Shown here: positions 23,826 to 35,979 of the stretch, one piece after another
How positions within the stretch are numbered: position 1 is the stretch's first letter
Layout: each line of letters starts with the position of its first letter
DNA from: Myxocyprinus asiaticus
Lineage: Eukaryota > Chordata > Actinopteri > Cypriniformes > Catostomidae
Assembly (NCBI RefSeq): GCF_019703515.2
Contig: NC_059373.1
Coordinates: 16,070,281-16,134,280 of the forward strand
Length of the DNA: 64,000 nt
Direction: 5' to 3'
The notes under the pieces: model-generated
The model's input: only the letters and a program-made list of their open reading frames with translations
Databases searched by the model: none
Told to the model about the DNA's origin: nothing
Made by a program: the position numbers and the translations under genes

Positions 23826-25681
23826 AAATGAAAATATAATCAATATAATGAAGTGATAAAAAAAATAAAAAAATAAAAAAATAAATAAATCAAACCGAAT
23901 TCAAACATTTTACCCTCTCCAGCTTCTTCCACCAGCCCCTTTTGCTGTGACTTAAAAATCACTCTACGACAACAGGTGGAAAAATACCTATACAATGATA
24001 TCATAAATACAATTGTAAATATAAATATGATAATAATAACTGAAAAATAAACCATGACCTATAGATAAACACAAATCTCATACATTTTTGTTTAATAAAA
24101 CAGCAACAACTTCTGCCAGGGACATTATTAGATGTTCCACTATATTTTCACATGAACTTAAGTTTGAACTTTATTACCACCTGCTGGTGGAATATCCAAA
24201 CTGTACATTTAGGAACTTAAGACTTTTAGTTTTTTTGCTGAAAACAGACGTGGTCCTGAAATGTATTAGCGCAATGACCTATTTCTCAGAAAATAGCGAA
24301 TTGTGCCACTTCATTAAAATACAATACACCCAAAGTTTAGGTGCCTACACCCACAGATAACGCAACCCCCGCCCCTCCCCCTCACTTGCAGTTTGTGCTG
24401 GCACAAAAATTGTGCTTAGAATTAGTGCTGTCACAAAATTTGGATGACGTAGCACAGGGTGGTTGCTCATAGCACTGCACTTTGCGCACTCACGTAAATA
24501 GAGCCCCGGGACCTTTTCTTGACAGGTGTCATTAGTCACTCATATACTTTTCCATAATTGTGAGTAAAATATTGTCGTTGTCCCGTTTCAGTCTATGTTT
24601 TTCCAGCACCAATTCACTAAATGTTTTAATGCTGAAAAAAGAAAACATCACAGCTCTAGCCAATCTGCCTTCTGATATACACAAATACTGATATACCCTG
24701 TGTCACAGCCCTTTGAGTTTAGTTGACATCTCAAATAAGCATATTGCATAAATACCCTGTTCAATATGTTTTCCTTGTTGTTTCAGAGCAAGAGGGGTTA
24801 AGTGTTGCTGACAGGGACAGTAAGCAGTGTTGTGAATTTTAAAGCACGGTCTAATGACTTTTTGTTCATCAGAGCGAGGTCATGCGGCTTGGTCATTTGC
24901 CCTGTTGAGGGAGGAGCGCTGACCATCGCATCTCCACTGTAGCCTGTGGTGAGGATTAGAGCTGCAGTTAATCTCCAGATAGATCAGATAAGGCACGTGC
25001 CGCTTCACTGCCCCCCCCGGGCACACTGTTCACCACCCTTGTTCTCCCAGCGAGAGCTCAGAAATATTTTCTTTGAAATGCATTGCTCCACAGCTTGTCT
25101 CTCCACCATAACAAACCCCATATTTTAAATTTACCCATCATCTCATCCACCCTCCAGCAAGTTTCCTCTGCTCTGCCTCCTTTCTCTCTTTCTCACCCAT
25201 GTTCTTGCTGAATGGCCTGGAGGATGGTTCTAGTTTAGTAATGAGTGCCTAGAAGGGCCAACTTTCCAGCCCGTCTCACAAGCTGGGCTGCATCTCTCCC
25301 TGAGGTGAACTTTATTCAGGTCAGGTTTAGTGAAAAGCATGTGTGTGTTTGTGTCGGTCTTCCTCAGTCACTGTATATTAGAGGCAGATGTTAGGATATG
25401 TTTGTCTAATGTTTGTGTGGCCGAATGACTATGCTAGTGTGCATTTTATTTTCTCCATTTGTAAGTTTTAACATAAGACACATTTAAATACTTCCATTAG
25501 CATTTTTGAGCCTCGCATTTTTGCATAATACTCATTGACCAGTGTTTATTTCCTGTGATCTATATTTATTAGATGGTCAGCATCAAAGAAATTACTTGTA
25601 CTTCTCCTTATGCACCTGGCTTATCAGATCAGACACAGATCCAGCACTCCACTTGCCTAAGACTAAATAGTAGTTCATGGG
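23826..25681. other. Non-coding stretch, nothing recognised
   Basis: It starts with a (TAAA)-rich run (23857-23892). Between about 24800 and 25330 the sequence is less AT-rich and looks single-copy, and could include conserved intronic DNA, but nothing in it can be named. No splice-framed frame was convincing. Confidence 0.4.
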
Positions 25682-26090
25682 TAAGGCTGGGAATTATATA
25701 TTGAACATTCATGACATATTTAAAGTTATTTTGCTGGTGATATAAAATTAAGCAATACTGTAATTATTGTCATGGTTTTATGTGATATTTATTTGGCCAT
25801 TTAGTTTTTTTAAAGACTGTGTCTTTAGACTAGTTTTGAGATCTTTGTCTTGCTACTTGTGAGTATGAGAGTGTTAAGAGTGTATTAGTTTTTAATAGCG
25901 TCTCTGTAACTTCTTTTGCAAAAATGGTTTTAGAGTTGGAAAGTTTGATTTATTTCTGTGAATCAGTTCTGTTTTAGTGAATCGATTAAAAACTCTAAAT
26001 CCCCGATTTGTTTGCATCACTCAAAAATGTTCACGCAAGTTTATGTATGGCCTTTTTGATGTGTTCAATTGTTTTAGTAAAAATATATTT

Positions 26091-27297
26091 ACATTTAGTC
26101 ATTTAGCAGATGCTTTTATCCAAAGCGACTTACAAATGAGACACATAGCAAGCAGTTTGTCATACAAAGTTTAACAACATCTGCAGTATAGGAATGCCAA
26201 GTTTTCATAGTGGCTGGAGTAGTAAAGATACTAGCACAGAAGAAAGAGACAGACAAGGATTTGTAAAAAATTTTGTACATTGAGTGCAGGTAAAGTTCAG
26301 TAGTATGTGCAGTTAGTGTGGGTTGGTTAAGTGCTCGTGGAACAGATGTGTTTTCAGCTGGTTCTTGAATGTTGAGAAGGTAACAGCAGATTGTGTGGAT
26401 GCTGGAAGTTCATTCCACCACAGAGGAGCAGAGAAGTGAACGATCGTGAAATAGACTTTGAGCCTCTTTGTGATGGGACCACCAGGTGTCGCTTGTTCAT
26501 AGACCACAGAGAACGAGTTGTAGCATAGACCTGAAGAAGTGAATTGAAGTAAGAGGGTGTGGATCCATTAGCTGTCCTGAAAGCCAGAGTCAAAGCCTTG
26601 AATTTGATACGGGCAGCTACAGGTAGCCAGTGGAGTGAAATCAAGAGTGGGTTGACGTGTCTTTTTTGGCTGATTGAAGACCAGACGCGCTGCTGCATTC
26701 TGGACCATCTGCATTGGCTACATTGTGTTGGCTGGAAGGCCAGTCAACAGAGCATTGCAATAGTCCAGTCTTGAAATGACCAGAGCTTGGACCAGGAGTT
26801 GTGTAGCATATTTAGACAGGAAAGGTCTGATTTTCCTGATGTTTTAAAGCGTGAATCTGCAAGACCGGGTGGTTGATGAGATGTGTGCAGTGAAATTAAG
26901 CTGGTAATCTACCACCACTCCCAGGTTCTGGGCTGTTCTGGTTGATGTTAGTGTAGTTGAATCAAGATGATTAGTGAGGCTGTGGCCAACAGATGAGTTG
27001 GCTGGGATCACGAGGAGTTCTGTCTTGGCAAGGTTCAGCTGAAGGTGTTGTTCCTTCATCCAGGCCGAAACGTCTGAGAGGCAGGAAGAGATACGAGCTG
27101 AGACAGTAGGGTCATCAGGCTGGAACGATAGGTAGAGCTGCATATCATCTGCATAGCAGTGGTAGGAAAAGCCATGTGCCTCAATGACCGGTCCAAGTGA
27201 TGTTGTGTACATCGAGAAGAGGAGGGGTCTTGTGTGGTGTGTCTTGGACACCTCTCCTCTCCAGGAGACCTTGACCGATCTGCCAGTGAGATACATG
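26091..27297 (-). mobile_element. L2-type LINE, 5'-truncated
   Basis: On the minus strand it carries the C-terminal half of an L2/CR1-like polymerase and a complete 3' untranslated end. That end finishes with cgctttggataaaagcatct and gctaaatgactaaatg, the hallmark 3' end of fish L2 elements. Its 5' border at 27297 is the usual truncation point of an incomplete target-primed insertion. The surrounding repeat exists uninterrupted at 49585-50440. Confidence 0.88.
26313..27296 (-). pseudogene. L2 LINE reverse transcriptase, C-terminal half (broken)
   Basis: The first frame (27296-26844) holds HCYADDMQLYLSF with the catalytic YADD at about residues 48-51, then the thumb region (WMKEQHLQLNLAKTELLVIP, NLGVVVDYQLNF). 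A shift separates it from the second frame (26698-26354), which contains NPLLISLHWLPVAARIKFKA and RRLVVPSQRG-type sequence, and a third short frame with FSTFKNQLKTHLF at about 26345. The N-terminal endonuclease and RT fingers are missing, and the frames are interrupted, so this copy is dead. Motifs match fish L2/CR1-clade LINEs. Confidence 0.85.
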
Positions 27298-27490
27298 TAG
27301 ATAAATATCGCTATTTATTACTGTGTATTGTTATACTGGTGGATATAATTGAAAATGACTAAATATCATTCTTCCATATGTTCATTTTGTGAGAAACAGT
27401 GTGGAAAACATGTCTTGATAATTTTTAACTATATAGTTAGCCTATTTTAGTTCTTACGTGTAAGGATTTTGAATCAACTTGGCAACAATG

Positions 27491-28129
27491 GCAGGGTTCT
27501 AGTACTGTGTGTACACTGTGTGCCTTGGCTACCATTCAAGACCCCTCCACAATTGTTATTCACATTCAGCCTAAACTGATGTCTCACCTCTTGCATTTGC
27601 GTGGCTTTAGTCAGGGTAAGGAGATGTCAGGGCCAAGGTGTTTGGCAGGATTAGGATTTGAGCATTTCAATGGATGCGCATGTCTGTGTCAGGAGATAAA
27701 GTTATCTGTGTCAGGCACACACTGGGTAAGCTCCATACCTCACGCAGACTCCTGAGTGGGAAGCAGTGGTGGCACTCTGTGTGGTAAAGTGGAGTTGGTG
27801 TGGTTGGGTATATTTAACGGGTTTGTTTCGTGGTGTAGCAGTGACAGAGTGGATGAAAACGCTAATGCCGCTAATGACACGCTTCTTGCCCGACACCACC
27901 ACCTCCTCCTGCCCCACATCCTCCGCACCATTCAACTTGTCAGCACGGCAACCAATACAAAGGTGGGCACCAGCGTGAGAATCAAGGACAAGGGGTGATT
28001 AATTGAAAAAGTGGGATAATGGTTCTCTGGTTTCTAGTTGAAAAAACTGTATCAATACATGGAATGAATTTTAGATATCTTGTAGAATTGAAAGCTCTTG
28101 AATTTATTTAAAGTTCTGAGAGATGCACT
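27491..28129. other. Non-coding stretch, nothing recognised
   Basis: Overlapping short frames on both strands at 27711-27998 contradict each other and show no domain; the sequence is moderately GC-rich but not splice-framed. Confidence 0.4.
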
Positions 28130-28290
28130 GTTCAGGTCAAGTCCTGGAGGGCCACCATCCTGTAGTGCTTACCCACAACCTAAATCACACAAACCTGAAC
28201 AAGCTAATGAAGGTCCCTAAGATTCCTTGAAAACTATACAGGGTTGGAACTAAACTCTGCAGGCTTCCTCAGGAGAGGATTTGAATAGCC
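28130..28290. repeat. Dispersed fish repeat ('tcctggagggccac' family)
   Basis: The left side reads gtcctggagggccaccatcc and the right side contains aactaaactctgcagg, with cacaaacctgaac in the middle. This arrangement is a very common teleost MITE as I recall it. Only one copy is present in the window. Confidence 0.55.
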
Positions 28291-29192
28291 CTGCTCTAGT
28301 TTCTGTAAGAAGGAAATGTAAGATACCTGGCAGTCTGCACTCTAGAATGGAAAGTCATTGCTATTTGTATAGTGCTTTTCACAATACACATTGTTTTAAA
28401 GCACCTTTACCTGGGGTGGGTAAAAGTATTGTTATTCAGATTAATCATGATCTACATTTGAACTATCTCGATGTCGATTCTTAAATCCTAAGATCGATCT
28501 TTCACTCAATGCGCAACCCTCTACTACAATGATAGAAAATCACTCGTATTTGCAACCAAATTTCACGCTACGTGACTAAAGTGAATATATTTAGCAACTG
28601 GCTGGTAAATGTTTACATTTCACTCACCAGTAATTGTGTAGTTTAGTCATGAAATGTTCAGCAGAGAGATCCTTTCACAGCGTGTTGAGAGTAAAAGTTG
28701 TTCCATGTAATGTGCTTCCAAGACGAGATCCACACAACCCATTTGTCATTGAATACTGTCTCTTTTAATACCCTTTCTGTTCTTTAAAGTCAGTTGTTGA
28801 TCAAAAGCAACTACAAAAAAACATTTAATTCTAATCATGCATCGCACAGATGAGGTAGAGACATTCGAGTCCTCTCGTTAACATGCGCTCATTTAAATCT
28901 TTTTAAAGATTTTTTTTGTTAAAGAAACAGTACAAGGACAAGGTTGAAAAACTTTTTTTTGAGCTTCATCACCATGAAGTGCCAGACTTACAGTTAATGT
29001 AATTTATGTTTATTATTTTCATGCTCAATAAAATTGTAATTTATTTGCTAAGTTTTTTTTCTTGTTTGTTTATTCATACATGTAGGTGTGTTTTTGACAA
29101 TGAATTAGTACGTTTATAACATTAATAATTGGATTATTGTAAATAATTAGATCAAGGTCAGAGTGTTGTTAAAGCTTTTAAATGGTTTACAG

Positions 29193-30255
29193 CAGGGGTA
29201 CTCAATTAAAGTTCCAAGAGGTCCGGTCTCTACATTTCCTTCCCAGCAAAGGTCTGGATGGTATGTAGCTTACATGGTGTCAGTAGTTATGGCTAGGAAA
29301 TTCTGTATCTTTTTTTAATAGTTTTTATAACTTGCCATGTTGACTGCAATAGTACTTCAGCTGCCCAGAGACAGCTTAAAGCTGAATGACAGCAGTCCAG
29401 TTTTGATTAAATATTTTTACATTCAGAATCTATACCTATGTATGGGACATAGGAGGCCTTTTGACAGATAAAATACTGTGGGTTCAGGGGTGTCACCTGA
29501 GAGAAAATGTATAAAAATGTAAAAGCCTGAATGGACCATTTTTATATTTTCCTTAAAGTGAGAATCTACTAACAACAAACGAACAATTTACATAACAGTG
29601 AAGCATTAAATATCTGTTTGATTAATTTAAGGATAAATAGGCTTTCCTTGCCACGATGACATCTCTGCTTAATTTTCACAAAATTAGAACAAAAATCTGT
29701 TTATTATGAAAGGCTCGTAACATGCTGATTAATGAAGCTAAATTTAGATGGAAAAAACGTTATAGTCATAAGGCGGCACGTTAGCTTGTCCTGACACAAA
29801 CCTGGCTTAGCAGAACTGACTGAATCACATATTAGACTGATGAAGGTAGTTTCACTTTACTTAATTTTTGTTTTCTGCAGTGTATTTAAGTGAAAGATGC
29901 CAGTATCTGTAGCGGTGTCTCCGCTACTGTTGTTAAAATAACCGCACCTGCAACTCGTACTTACAGTAAATTAGGCTTTATGTGGCGCCTCATGTCTATA
30001 GCAGGGAGAGAGGCAACGCACGCAGAGGGGGAATAAAGTGAGTAGCGCTGAATGTGCTCTATTCCCACTCTAGAGAGAAATATTTCTCTCTAGTGCTGAA
30101 CGCTATTTATTACCGCTCCGCGGGTGAATACACTTATGCTTACATAATCACTTAGCCAGATGTCAGATAACTAGCACAAAGCTTCAGAGCTCGGTCCGGA
30201 TTTAACTGTCCTTCGGTCCGGATCCGAACCGGAGTCCGCCAATTGAGTACCCCTG
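29193..30255. mobile_element. hAT MITE with 8-bp target duplication
   Basis: The left end is caggggtactcaattaaag; the right end, reverse-complemented, is caggggtactcaattggcgg. Flanks gtttacag (29185-29192) and gtttaaag (30256-30263) match at 7 of 8 positions. There is no transposase, so it was moved in trans. Length 1063 bp. Confidence 0.9.
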
Positions 30256-30366
30256 GTTTAAAGTAATCTGATGTCCCCTGTACTTGATTACTTATGTGCT
30301 TTTTTTGATAGTTAACTTTATATTTGCAATCAGATATCCCTTATTAAACAGTGTATAATATAAGAC

Positions 30367-30840
30367 TCAATATACCTCTTGGCGGAGGTCTGTTCGCTCT
30401 ACACAGAGAAAGAAAAATGTTTGCTTGTCACAAAATAAATCACACTCGTTTGACTTATATTTGAGCATAATGTATTCGCTAACCTGTCGCTCTTTAAATT
30501 CTTTGAACAGGTCGGCGAGATGCTTTGCCAAGTTGGATGTGTTGGCTCCCTTGGTCTGGGTAGGTTTAAAATATCTTTTACAGACGGGCTTTGTGGTGTC
30601 CGTGGGCTTGCCCTGACTGTCGGCTATGTAAGCAAAATAATGCCATATTTTGCTTTGTGCGTCTGCTTTGTTGACAAGCCGTGGACGGTCTGCAAGAGCA
30701 CTTGTATTTGCAGCCATGCCTCTCTTTTTATCACCATGAAAGCTGCAGCGCATATGAGAGGAAAAAAAAGTTTGGCACGCCCAGTGTGCCTGCAGGGAGT
30801 GGAAGCAGAGCGCTGCACACACAATGCCCTGCTGTCGCAC
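30367..30840 (-). pseudogene. hAT transposase N-terminus with degraded BED zinc finger
   Basis: The frame includes AQSKIWHYFAYIADSQGKP, then PVCKRYFKPTQTKGANTSN and LAKHLADLFKEFKE, the layout of a BED/ZBED finger that binds transposon ends. The second cysteine of the CxxC pair reads Tyr, and the residues after HLAD, where the family carries the last zinc ligand, are deleted. Zinc binding is therefore not expected. The frame then runs into unrelated sequence and stops; no catalytic RNase-H-like domain follows within 1.5 kb on the minus strand, where a hAT MITE intervenes. The first about 45 residues upstream of the finger are of doubtful origin. Confidence 0.7.
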
Positions 30841-30975
30841 ATTGACGCAACTCAGGAAATACGGCTCTTATTAAAACGCTGTCATTCTTTAAGTATCGGT
30901 ACTAACAAAATGAGGAATAGTACCATTTTTAATGGCAGGGTATTGCGATACCTTTCTATACCGTGCAAAACTAGT

Positions 30976-32004
30976 TTGTAGAGCAATCATAGGACCAATG
31001 ACATCCAAATTATATGACTGGCCTTAACATTACTGCCCTTGCCATTTGACAACAGACATTGATGGTTGAAGGACTTTCTTCAATGTAAACCCATTTGGTT
31101 CGGAGAAATGGGGTTGAAAGTTGACACAGCAAACTGTAATGCTTTTTTCATCATTTAGAGGCCTTCTGACCACAGGTTATGCTCAACCAAAGGCAAGGTT
31201 TCGTTGGCCTTGGATACAAGTGGTTTCCATAAATTCCAGATTTTTTTGAGGCTGGGTCACAGCAAAGATAATTCAGTTCTGTGAAAGTATTAAATGCGGG
31301 GTTGTACTTTTATGGCATTTAGCAAGCATCCCGTGAAGTCCCATGAGCTTTGACGTAAGGAACCAACTCAACCCTTGGACACATTGGAGAAAGAATTGCC
31401 ATTGGCTAGAAAATGTTGTTTTTACTCGCCTGACTTTTCATGATATTTAAGAATAATTCAACTGAAAACTGAAAAAGATATTAAGCAAACCGGGAAAGGG
31501 GCATCTTCACATATGTAGAGTATTCAAATGGCTTTATGTGCTTAAGTATGTGAGAGTGTATATTTTATTTCATATTTAGCTTTTTAAAAATTTTCACATT
31601 TCACATTCCATCAATGTGTATATGATGTCATGAAATTGCATTTATAATGAAACAATCCCGGTGTCATTGTTTGACATTTCATACACATTTTTAACACAAA
31701 ATATTCACAGTCGCCTAACTTCCCTTCAGCCGTTCAGCAGCATGTCAGACCCCCTCCAGCATGAAGATTACCTCAGCATCTATGCATCGTATCACACCAT
31801 ATTTTAATCAGGAGCATTTGCTCAAAGTATTCGTGTGTAACAACTTTTCATATTCTCTTTGTTTCTTAAAATAAATAAATAAATAAATAAAATAAAAAAT
31901 AAACCACATCTGTTGTAACTATGCTGTGCACGAATAAACAGCTTTTAATCTGTGAGTAAAACAGTATGCCTGTTGTTTTCTATTCATTCATTAACGTTAG
32001 TGAC
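30976..32004. other. Non-coding stretch with an (AAAT)n tract
   Basis: No gene or terminal repeat seen. A run of AAAT units lies at 31869-31905. The last eight bases (ttagtgac, 31997-32004) are the left target duplication of the next hAT element. Confidence 0.5.
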
Positions 32005-33720
32005 TAGGGATGTCAATTTTCAGACATTTTCATAATCGATCATTGTGGAAATTAATGATCAATTAATCGTTAACGTTAATATCGCAAAATGCACTTGGAG
32101 GATTCCAAATAATATGCTAATGTAGCCTACTGTTTAAATATTATGGATGTCCCAATACCATTTTTTGGAGAACAAGTATGAGTACTGATACTTACTTTTC
32201 AGTACTCACCGATACTAATACCAGTATTTTTTTCTAATGTTACAGTTTTAAAAAATAATAATAATAACTGTAAAGAAAACCAAGAGAGATAAACTGTTAA
32301 CTTTATTGTTTTCAGCTATTATAACTCAAATAAGATGGAAAGGCTGTCTAAGAATTATTTTGCATATTTAAGGGGAAGATATTTTTCATGACAAGAAGCA
32401 TCTCTGTATGTTAACATGTATGGCCTTATAAAATCCATTTTATTAAAAAAATAAAAAAAATAAAAATAAAACATTATCTCACAAATTCCATATTTAACAA
32501 ATTAATTCAATTAAACTTTCATTAAATAAAAATACAACAATTATCAGTAATTTTCAGCATACCATTGCATTATTTTATTATATTAAGTGTTTTTTTTTTA
32601 AAAAAAATTTTTTTTTTTTTTAAAGATAATACAACAAAAATACAACTGTCAAATAAAGTGCTGCACACTCTTATTTTGACGATTTACTCAGCAAAGCCGC
32701 TTCATGATCTCGTGATTCACAGCTGAGAAAGCGCAGATGGTTGGTGACACCAAGTGAATTTAAACTGCTAAAGGCAGCGAACTAACTGCATGTGCACATG
32801 CAGATTATATATTTATTTCGTTAAATTGCAGCTTTTGCTGTTTAATAATAACACTAGGATATATTGTGGATTTAATTTGTGCACTTTAAGCTTACACAAT
32901 GACATTCATAGGTCAGATAGTATCAGTTTTTGGTATCGGAGCCTTTTTACGAGTACAAGTATGAGTATGTGAGCCCAGTATTGGGAGATCCCTATTAAAT
33001 ATAATTTAAATTAATACACTTAAGAAATGCAAGTATTGTCATTTTCCTCTTAAAATATTCTTAATTCAGTGTATTTAAATACATTTAGGCTATGTTTAGT
33101 TTGAAAATTGGGAATTGTTTAATTACTGTTAGTGAAATACTGTTAGTAGTAACTTCTATCTTAAGACACTTAAGATAAACAATTTGTATACTTGAGTTCA
33201 TTAAAACGTCATGTTGTGGATCGTGGGATATTTGGACTTATTTTTTTATTAGAAATTAAGTCAAATAATAACGCTGCGTAAACAGTACATAACATTGGCT
33301 ACCGCTTCTCTGGTGAAAGTGTGATGTCAGCTGAATGCACCTTTGTGCTTTTGAGGTGATCACTGACTTAACTGTATGTTAGGATAAAATGAGGAGATCA
33401 ACAGTGCTTGTTGTCATTTACTTTAACACACTATCACGGTGTGCGCAGAAAACATTATTGTTTATTTATAGAGAAACGCTCCAACATTGTTTACATTGAG
33501 CCGCTTCATCTCCCATCTGTGTGACTGTGGCTTCTTCTGTGATTTGGATAAGATGTGACAAGCGCCCTCCAGCGGCAGGTAACTGTATAGACAGCCTTAT
33601 CAGCATCTGCCGTCATGATCACTGCGCATTTGTCCTGAAATTAATTAATCCACAATCGATAAACTTAATCGATCAAATTATTAATGACAATCGATTTTCA
33701 ATTAAACATTAACATCCCTA
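32005..33720. mobile_element. hAT MITE (outer), host to a second hAT
   Basis: The left end is tagggatgtcaattttcag; the right end, reverse-complemented, is tagggatgttaatgtttaat, and both continue with atcgat-rich subterminal sequence. Flanks ttagtgac and tttgcgac (33721-33728) match at 6 of 8. There is no transposase. Without the inner element it is about 860 bp. Confidence 0.8.
32142..32994. mobile_element. hAT MITE (inner) with perfect 8-bp target duplication
   Basis: The left end is tatggatgtcccaatacca; the right end, reverse-complemented, is tagggatctcccaatactgg. Both then share a cgagtac/gagtact and gtatcagt-type subterminal block. It is flanked on both sides by ttaaatat (32134-32141 and 32995-33002). 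It lies wholly inside the hAT at 32005-33720 and is therefore younger. Confidence 0.9.
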
Positions 33721-33756
33721 TTTGCGACAGATCTACCTGTGGATATTTCATTTATT

Positions 33757-34576
33757 CAGGGTTGGGGAGTAACGAAATACATGTAATGGGATTATGTATT
33801 TAAAATACAAAATATAAGTAACTGTATTCCACTACAGTTACAATTGAAATCATTGGTATTTAGAATACAGTTACATTCAAAAAGTATTTTGATAACTGAA
33901 GAGATTACTTTGCATTTTATTGTCGTTTGTTTAATTTAATATTTAGTCCTTTCAGATGGAAAACATTTATACATATAAATGATGCGATCCAAAGTGCATT
34001 TGAACAGCGGTGAAACACTTTCTTATGATGTGTTACATTCATATGAGCAGACAGAGAAGTACGTTTGAAGTAAGTTTGGAGCAGAAGAAATAGAAATAAA
34101 TCTTTTGTAAATTGTCAGCTTTACGCTAAGCTAAAATGCTATTTCTAGCCATTTTACATGCACATGTTTCCAGGCACAATCATATTTTTTTATCAAGAAA
34201 ATTCACGTTGGATCATAATTTATTTTTTCTAGTAAGACCTTTGATATTAGGGCAAAAATCGTATTCTTGATAATAATTTTTGTATTGTTTTCCTGTAAAA
34301 ATATCTAAAAATCCTTAAAACAAGATCAGTTTGATTTATCTTGTTTTAGAAACAACATTGCATAATATATTTAGGTTTTTCAGAGAATGTATTTTTAACA
34401 TGTGTATTTTGTCTTACTGTACTGGCAGAGTATTTATAGTCAAAACAAGTGAAAAATCTACCACTGCTGAATAAGTAATCTAAAGTATTTAGAATACATT
34501 ACTGACCTTGAGTAATCAACGGAATACGTTACAAATTACATTTTACAGCATGTATTCTGTAACCCTGCCAACCCTG
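33757..34576. mobile_element. hAT MITE ('cagggttgggg' family)
   Basis: The left end is cagggttggggagtaacg; the right end, reverse-complemented, is cagggttggcagggttacag. Flanks catttatt (33749-33756) and cttatatt (34577-34584) match at 6 of 8. The body has mirrored gtaatctaaagtattt and aaaatacatt-type blocks, typical of this very abundant fish family. No frame. Confidence 0.8.
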
Positions 34577-34768
34577 CTTATATTTGCAATCCTCTTTGCT
34601 ACAATATGCACCATCCAGTTCACTGAACTGAATGAACTGACTGAATGTTTGTACTAGGAGTCGAGTGTGATGAAACGTCATTTTAAGGGCATGTGAGGAG
34701 TTGCATTTGACAGTGGTCTAGAGCTTGTTAGAAAGATATGTACATTATTCCAAACTTGTGTATATATA

Positions 34769-35927
34769 CACTGGCGGCCCAAAGTTTAGAATAATGTACA
34801 GATTTTGCTGTTTCGGAGGGAAATTGGTACTTTAATTCACGAAAGTGGCATTCAGCTGATCACAAAGTATAGTCAGGACATTACTGATGTAAAAACAGCA
34901 TGATCACTGTTTGAAAAAAGTCATTTTTGATACAATCTAGACAGGCCCCATTTCCAGCAGCCATCACTCCAACACCTTATCCATGAGTAATCATGCTAAA
35001 TTGCTAATTTGGTACTAGAAAATCACTTGCCATTATATCAAACACAGTTGAAAGCTATTTGGTTCATTAAATGAAGCTTAACAATGTCTTTGTGTTTGTT
35101 TTTGATTTGCCACATTATGCAATAGACTGGCATGTCTTAAGGTCAATATTAGATCAAAAATGGCAAAAAAGAAACTGCTTTCTCTAGACACTCGTCAGTC
35201 AATCATTGTTTTGAGGAATGAAGGCTATACAATGCTTGAAATTGCCAAAAAACTAAAGATTTCGTACAAAGGTTTATACTACAGTCTTCAAAGACAAAGG
35301 ACAACTGGCTCAAACAAGGACAGAAAGAGATGTGGAAGGCCAGATGTACAACTAAACAAGAGGATAAGTACATCAGAGTCTCTTGTTTGAGAATTCTATC
35401 CGCTCAACACCAGTTTCATGTACAACAGTAAAGAGAAGACTCAGGGGTGCAGGCCTTATGGGACGAATTGCAAAGAAAAAGCCACTTTTGAAACAGAAAA
35501 ACAAAAAGAAAAGGTTAGAGTGGGCAAAGAAACACAGACATTGGACAACAGATAATTAGAAAAGAGTGTTATGGATCTTAACCCCATTGAGCTTTAGTAG
35601 GCTCAGATAGACTGTAAGGTGCGTGAGAAGTGCCCGACAAGACAGCCACATCTATGGTAAGTGCTACAGGAAGTGTGGGGTGAAATGTCACCTGAGTATC
35701 TGGACAAACTGACAGCTAGAATGCCAAGTTCTACAAAGCTGTCATTGCTGCACGTGTATGATTTTTTGATGAGAACTCTTTGAAGTAGTTTAAGTTCAAA
35801 TAGTAATTTTCACGTTATTAATGTCCTGACTATACATTGTGATCCATTGAATGCCACTTTGGTGAATGAAAGTACCAGTTTCTTTCCATAAGTGCAAAAT
35901 CTGTACATTATTCCAAACTTTTGGCCA
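34769..35927 (+). mobile_element. Tc1-like element, internally deleted
   Basis: Ends of about 115 bp are inverted copies: left cactggcggcccaaagttta and right, reverse-complemented, ggccaaaagtttggaataat, followed by atgtacagattttgc and later catagtatagtcaggacatta-type blocks. A TA lies at 34767. The right border runs into a (TCTA)n tract. The transposase inside is truncated (see 35160-35750). Confidence 0.85.
35160..35750 (+). pseudogene. Tc1-like transposase, catalytic core deleted
   Basis: The first frame (35160-35390) gives the N-terminal helix-turn-helix DNA-binding domain (SLDTRQSIIVLRNEGYTMLE, IAKKLKISYKGLYYSL) and a CGRPDV box matching the usual GRPR linker. A frame change then leads to TTVKRRLRGAGLMGRIAKK and LEWAKKHRHW, after which the frame stops near 35558. 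The next recognisable codons are MDLNPIE (about 35570), which belong to the third catalytic block. The first two catalytic aspartate blocks are therefore deleted. Stops and shifts also break the C-terminus (PEYLDKLTARMP). Dead copy. Confidence 0.85.
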
Positions 35928-35935
35928 TCTATCTT

Positions 35936-35971
<36 letters not shown>

Positions 35972-35979
35972 CCTATATA
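35928..35979. repeat. (TCTA)n microsatellite between two Tc1 elements
   Basis: About 12 tetranucleotide units, slightly impure at both ends, joining the right end of one Tc1 element to the left TA of the next. Confidence 0.95.

Larger units (their letters stand above)
25682..27490. repeat. Dispersed repeat, copy 1, split by an L2 LINE
   Basis: The left part (25682-26090) and right part (27298-27490) match successive parts of 49585-50370. Shared landmarks are the ggctggg...atatattga start, a gtgaatcagttc...gaatcgat block, cactcaaaaatgttcac, gttttagtaaaaata, then beyond the LINE tgtgtattgttata-like sequence and ttggcaacaatggc. The LINE interrupts it directly after gttttagtaaaaatat. Family not identified. 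Confidence 0.7.
28400..30975 (-). mobile_element. Autonomous-type hAT remnant with BED finger frame, split by another hAT
   Basis: The right part carries a minus-strand BED-type zinc-finger frame (30367-30840). The left part (about 28700-28860) matches, inverted, the segment at 40290-40500, so this is a multi-copy family. Outer borders are uncertain: hAT-end-like motifs (ggtatcgcaatac at about 30945, and gatcgat/gtcgattc at about 28475) mark the approximate extent. A distinct hAT MITE (29193-30255) is inserted inside. Whether the left and right parts belong to one element is inferred. Confidence 0.5.

Noticed and set aside
27711..27998. Four overlapping frames on both strands
   Set aside because: No frame has a recognisable domain or codon bias; likely chance in GC-richer DNA.
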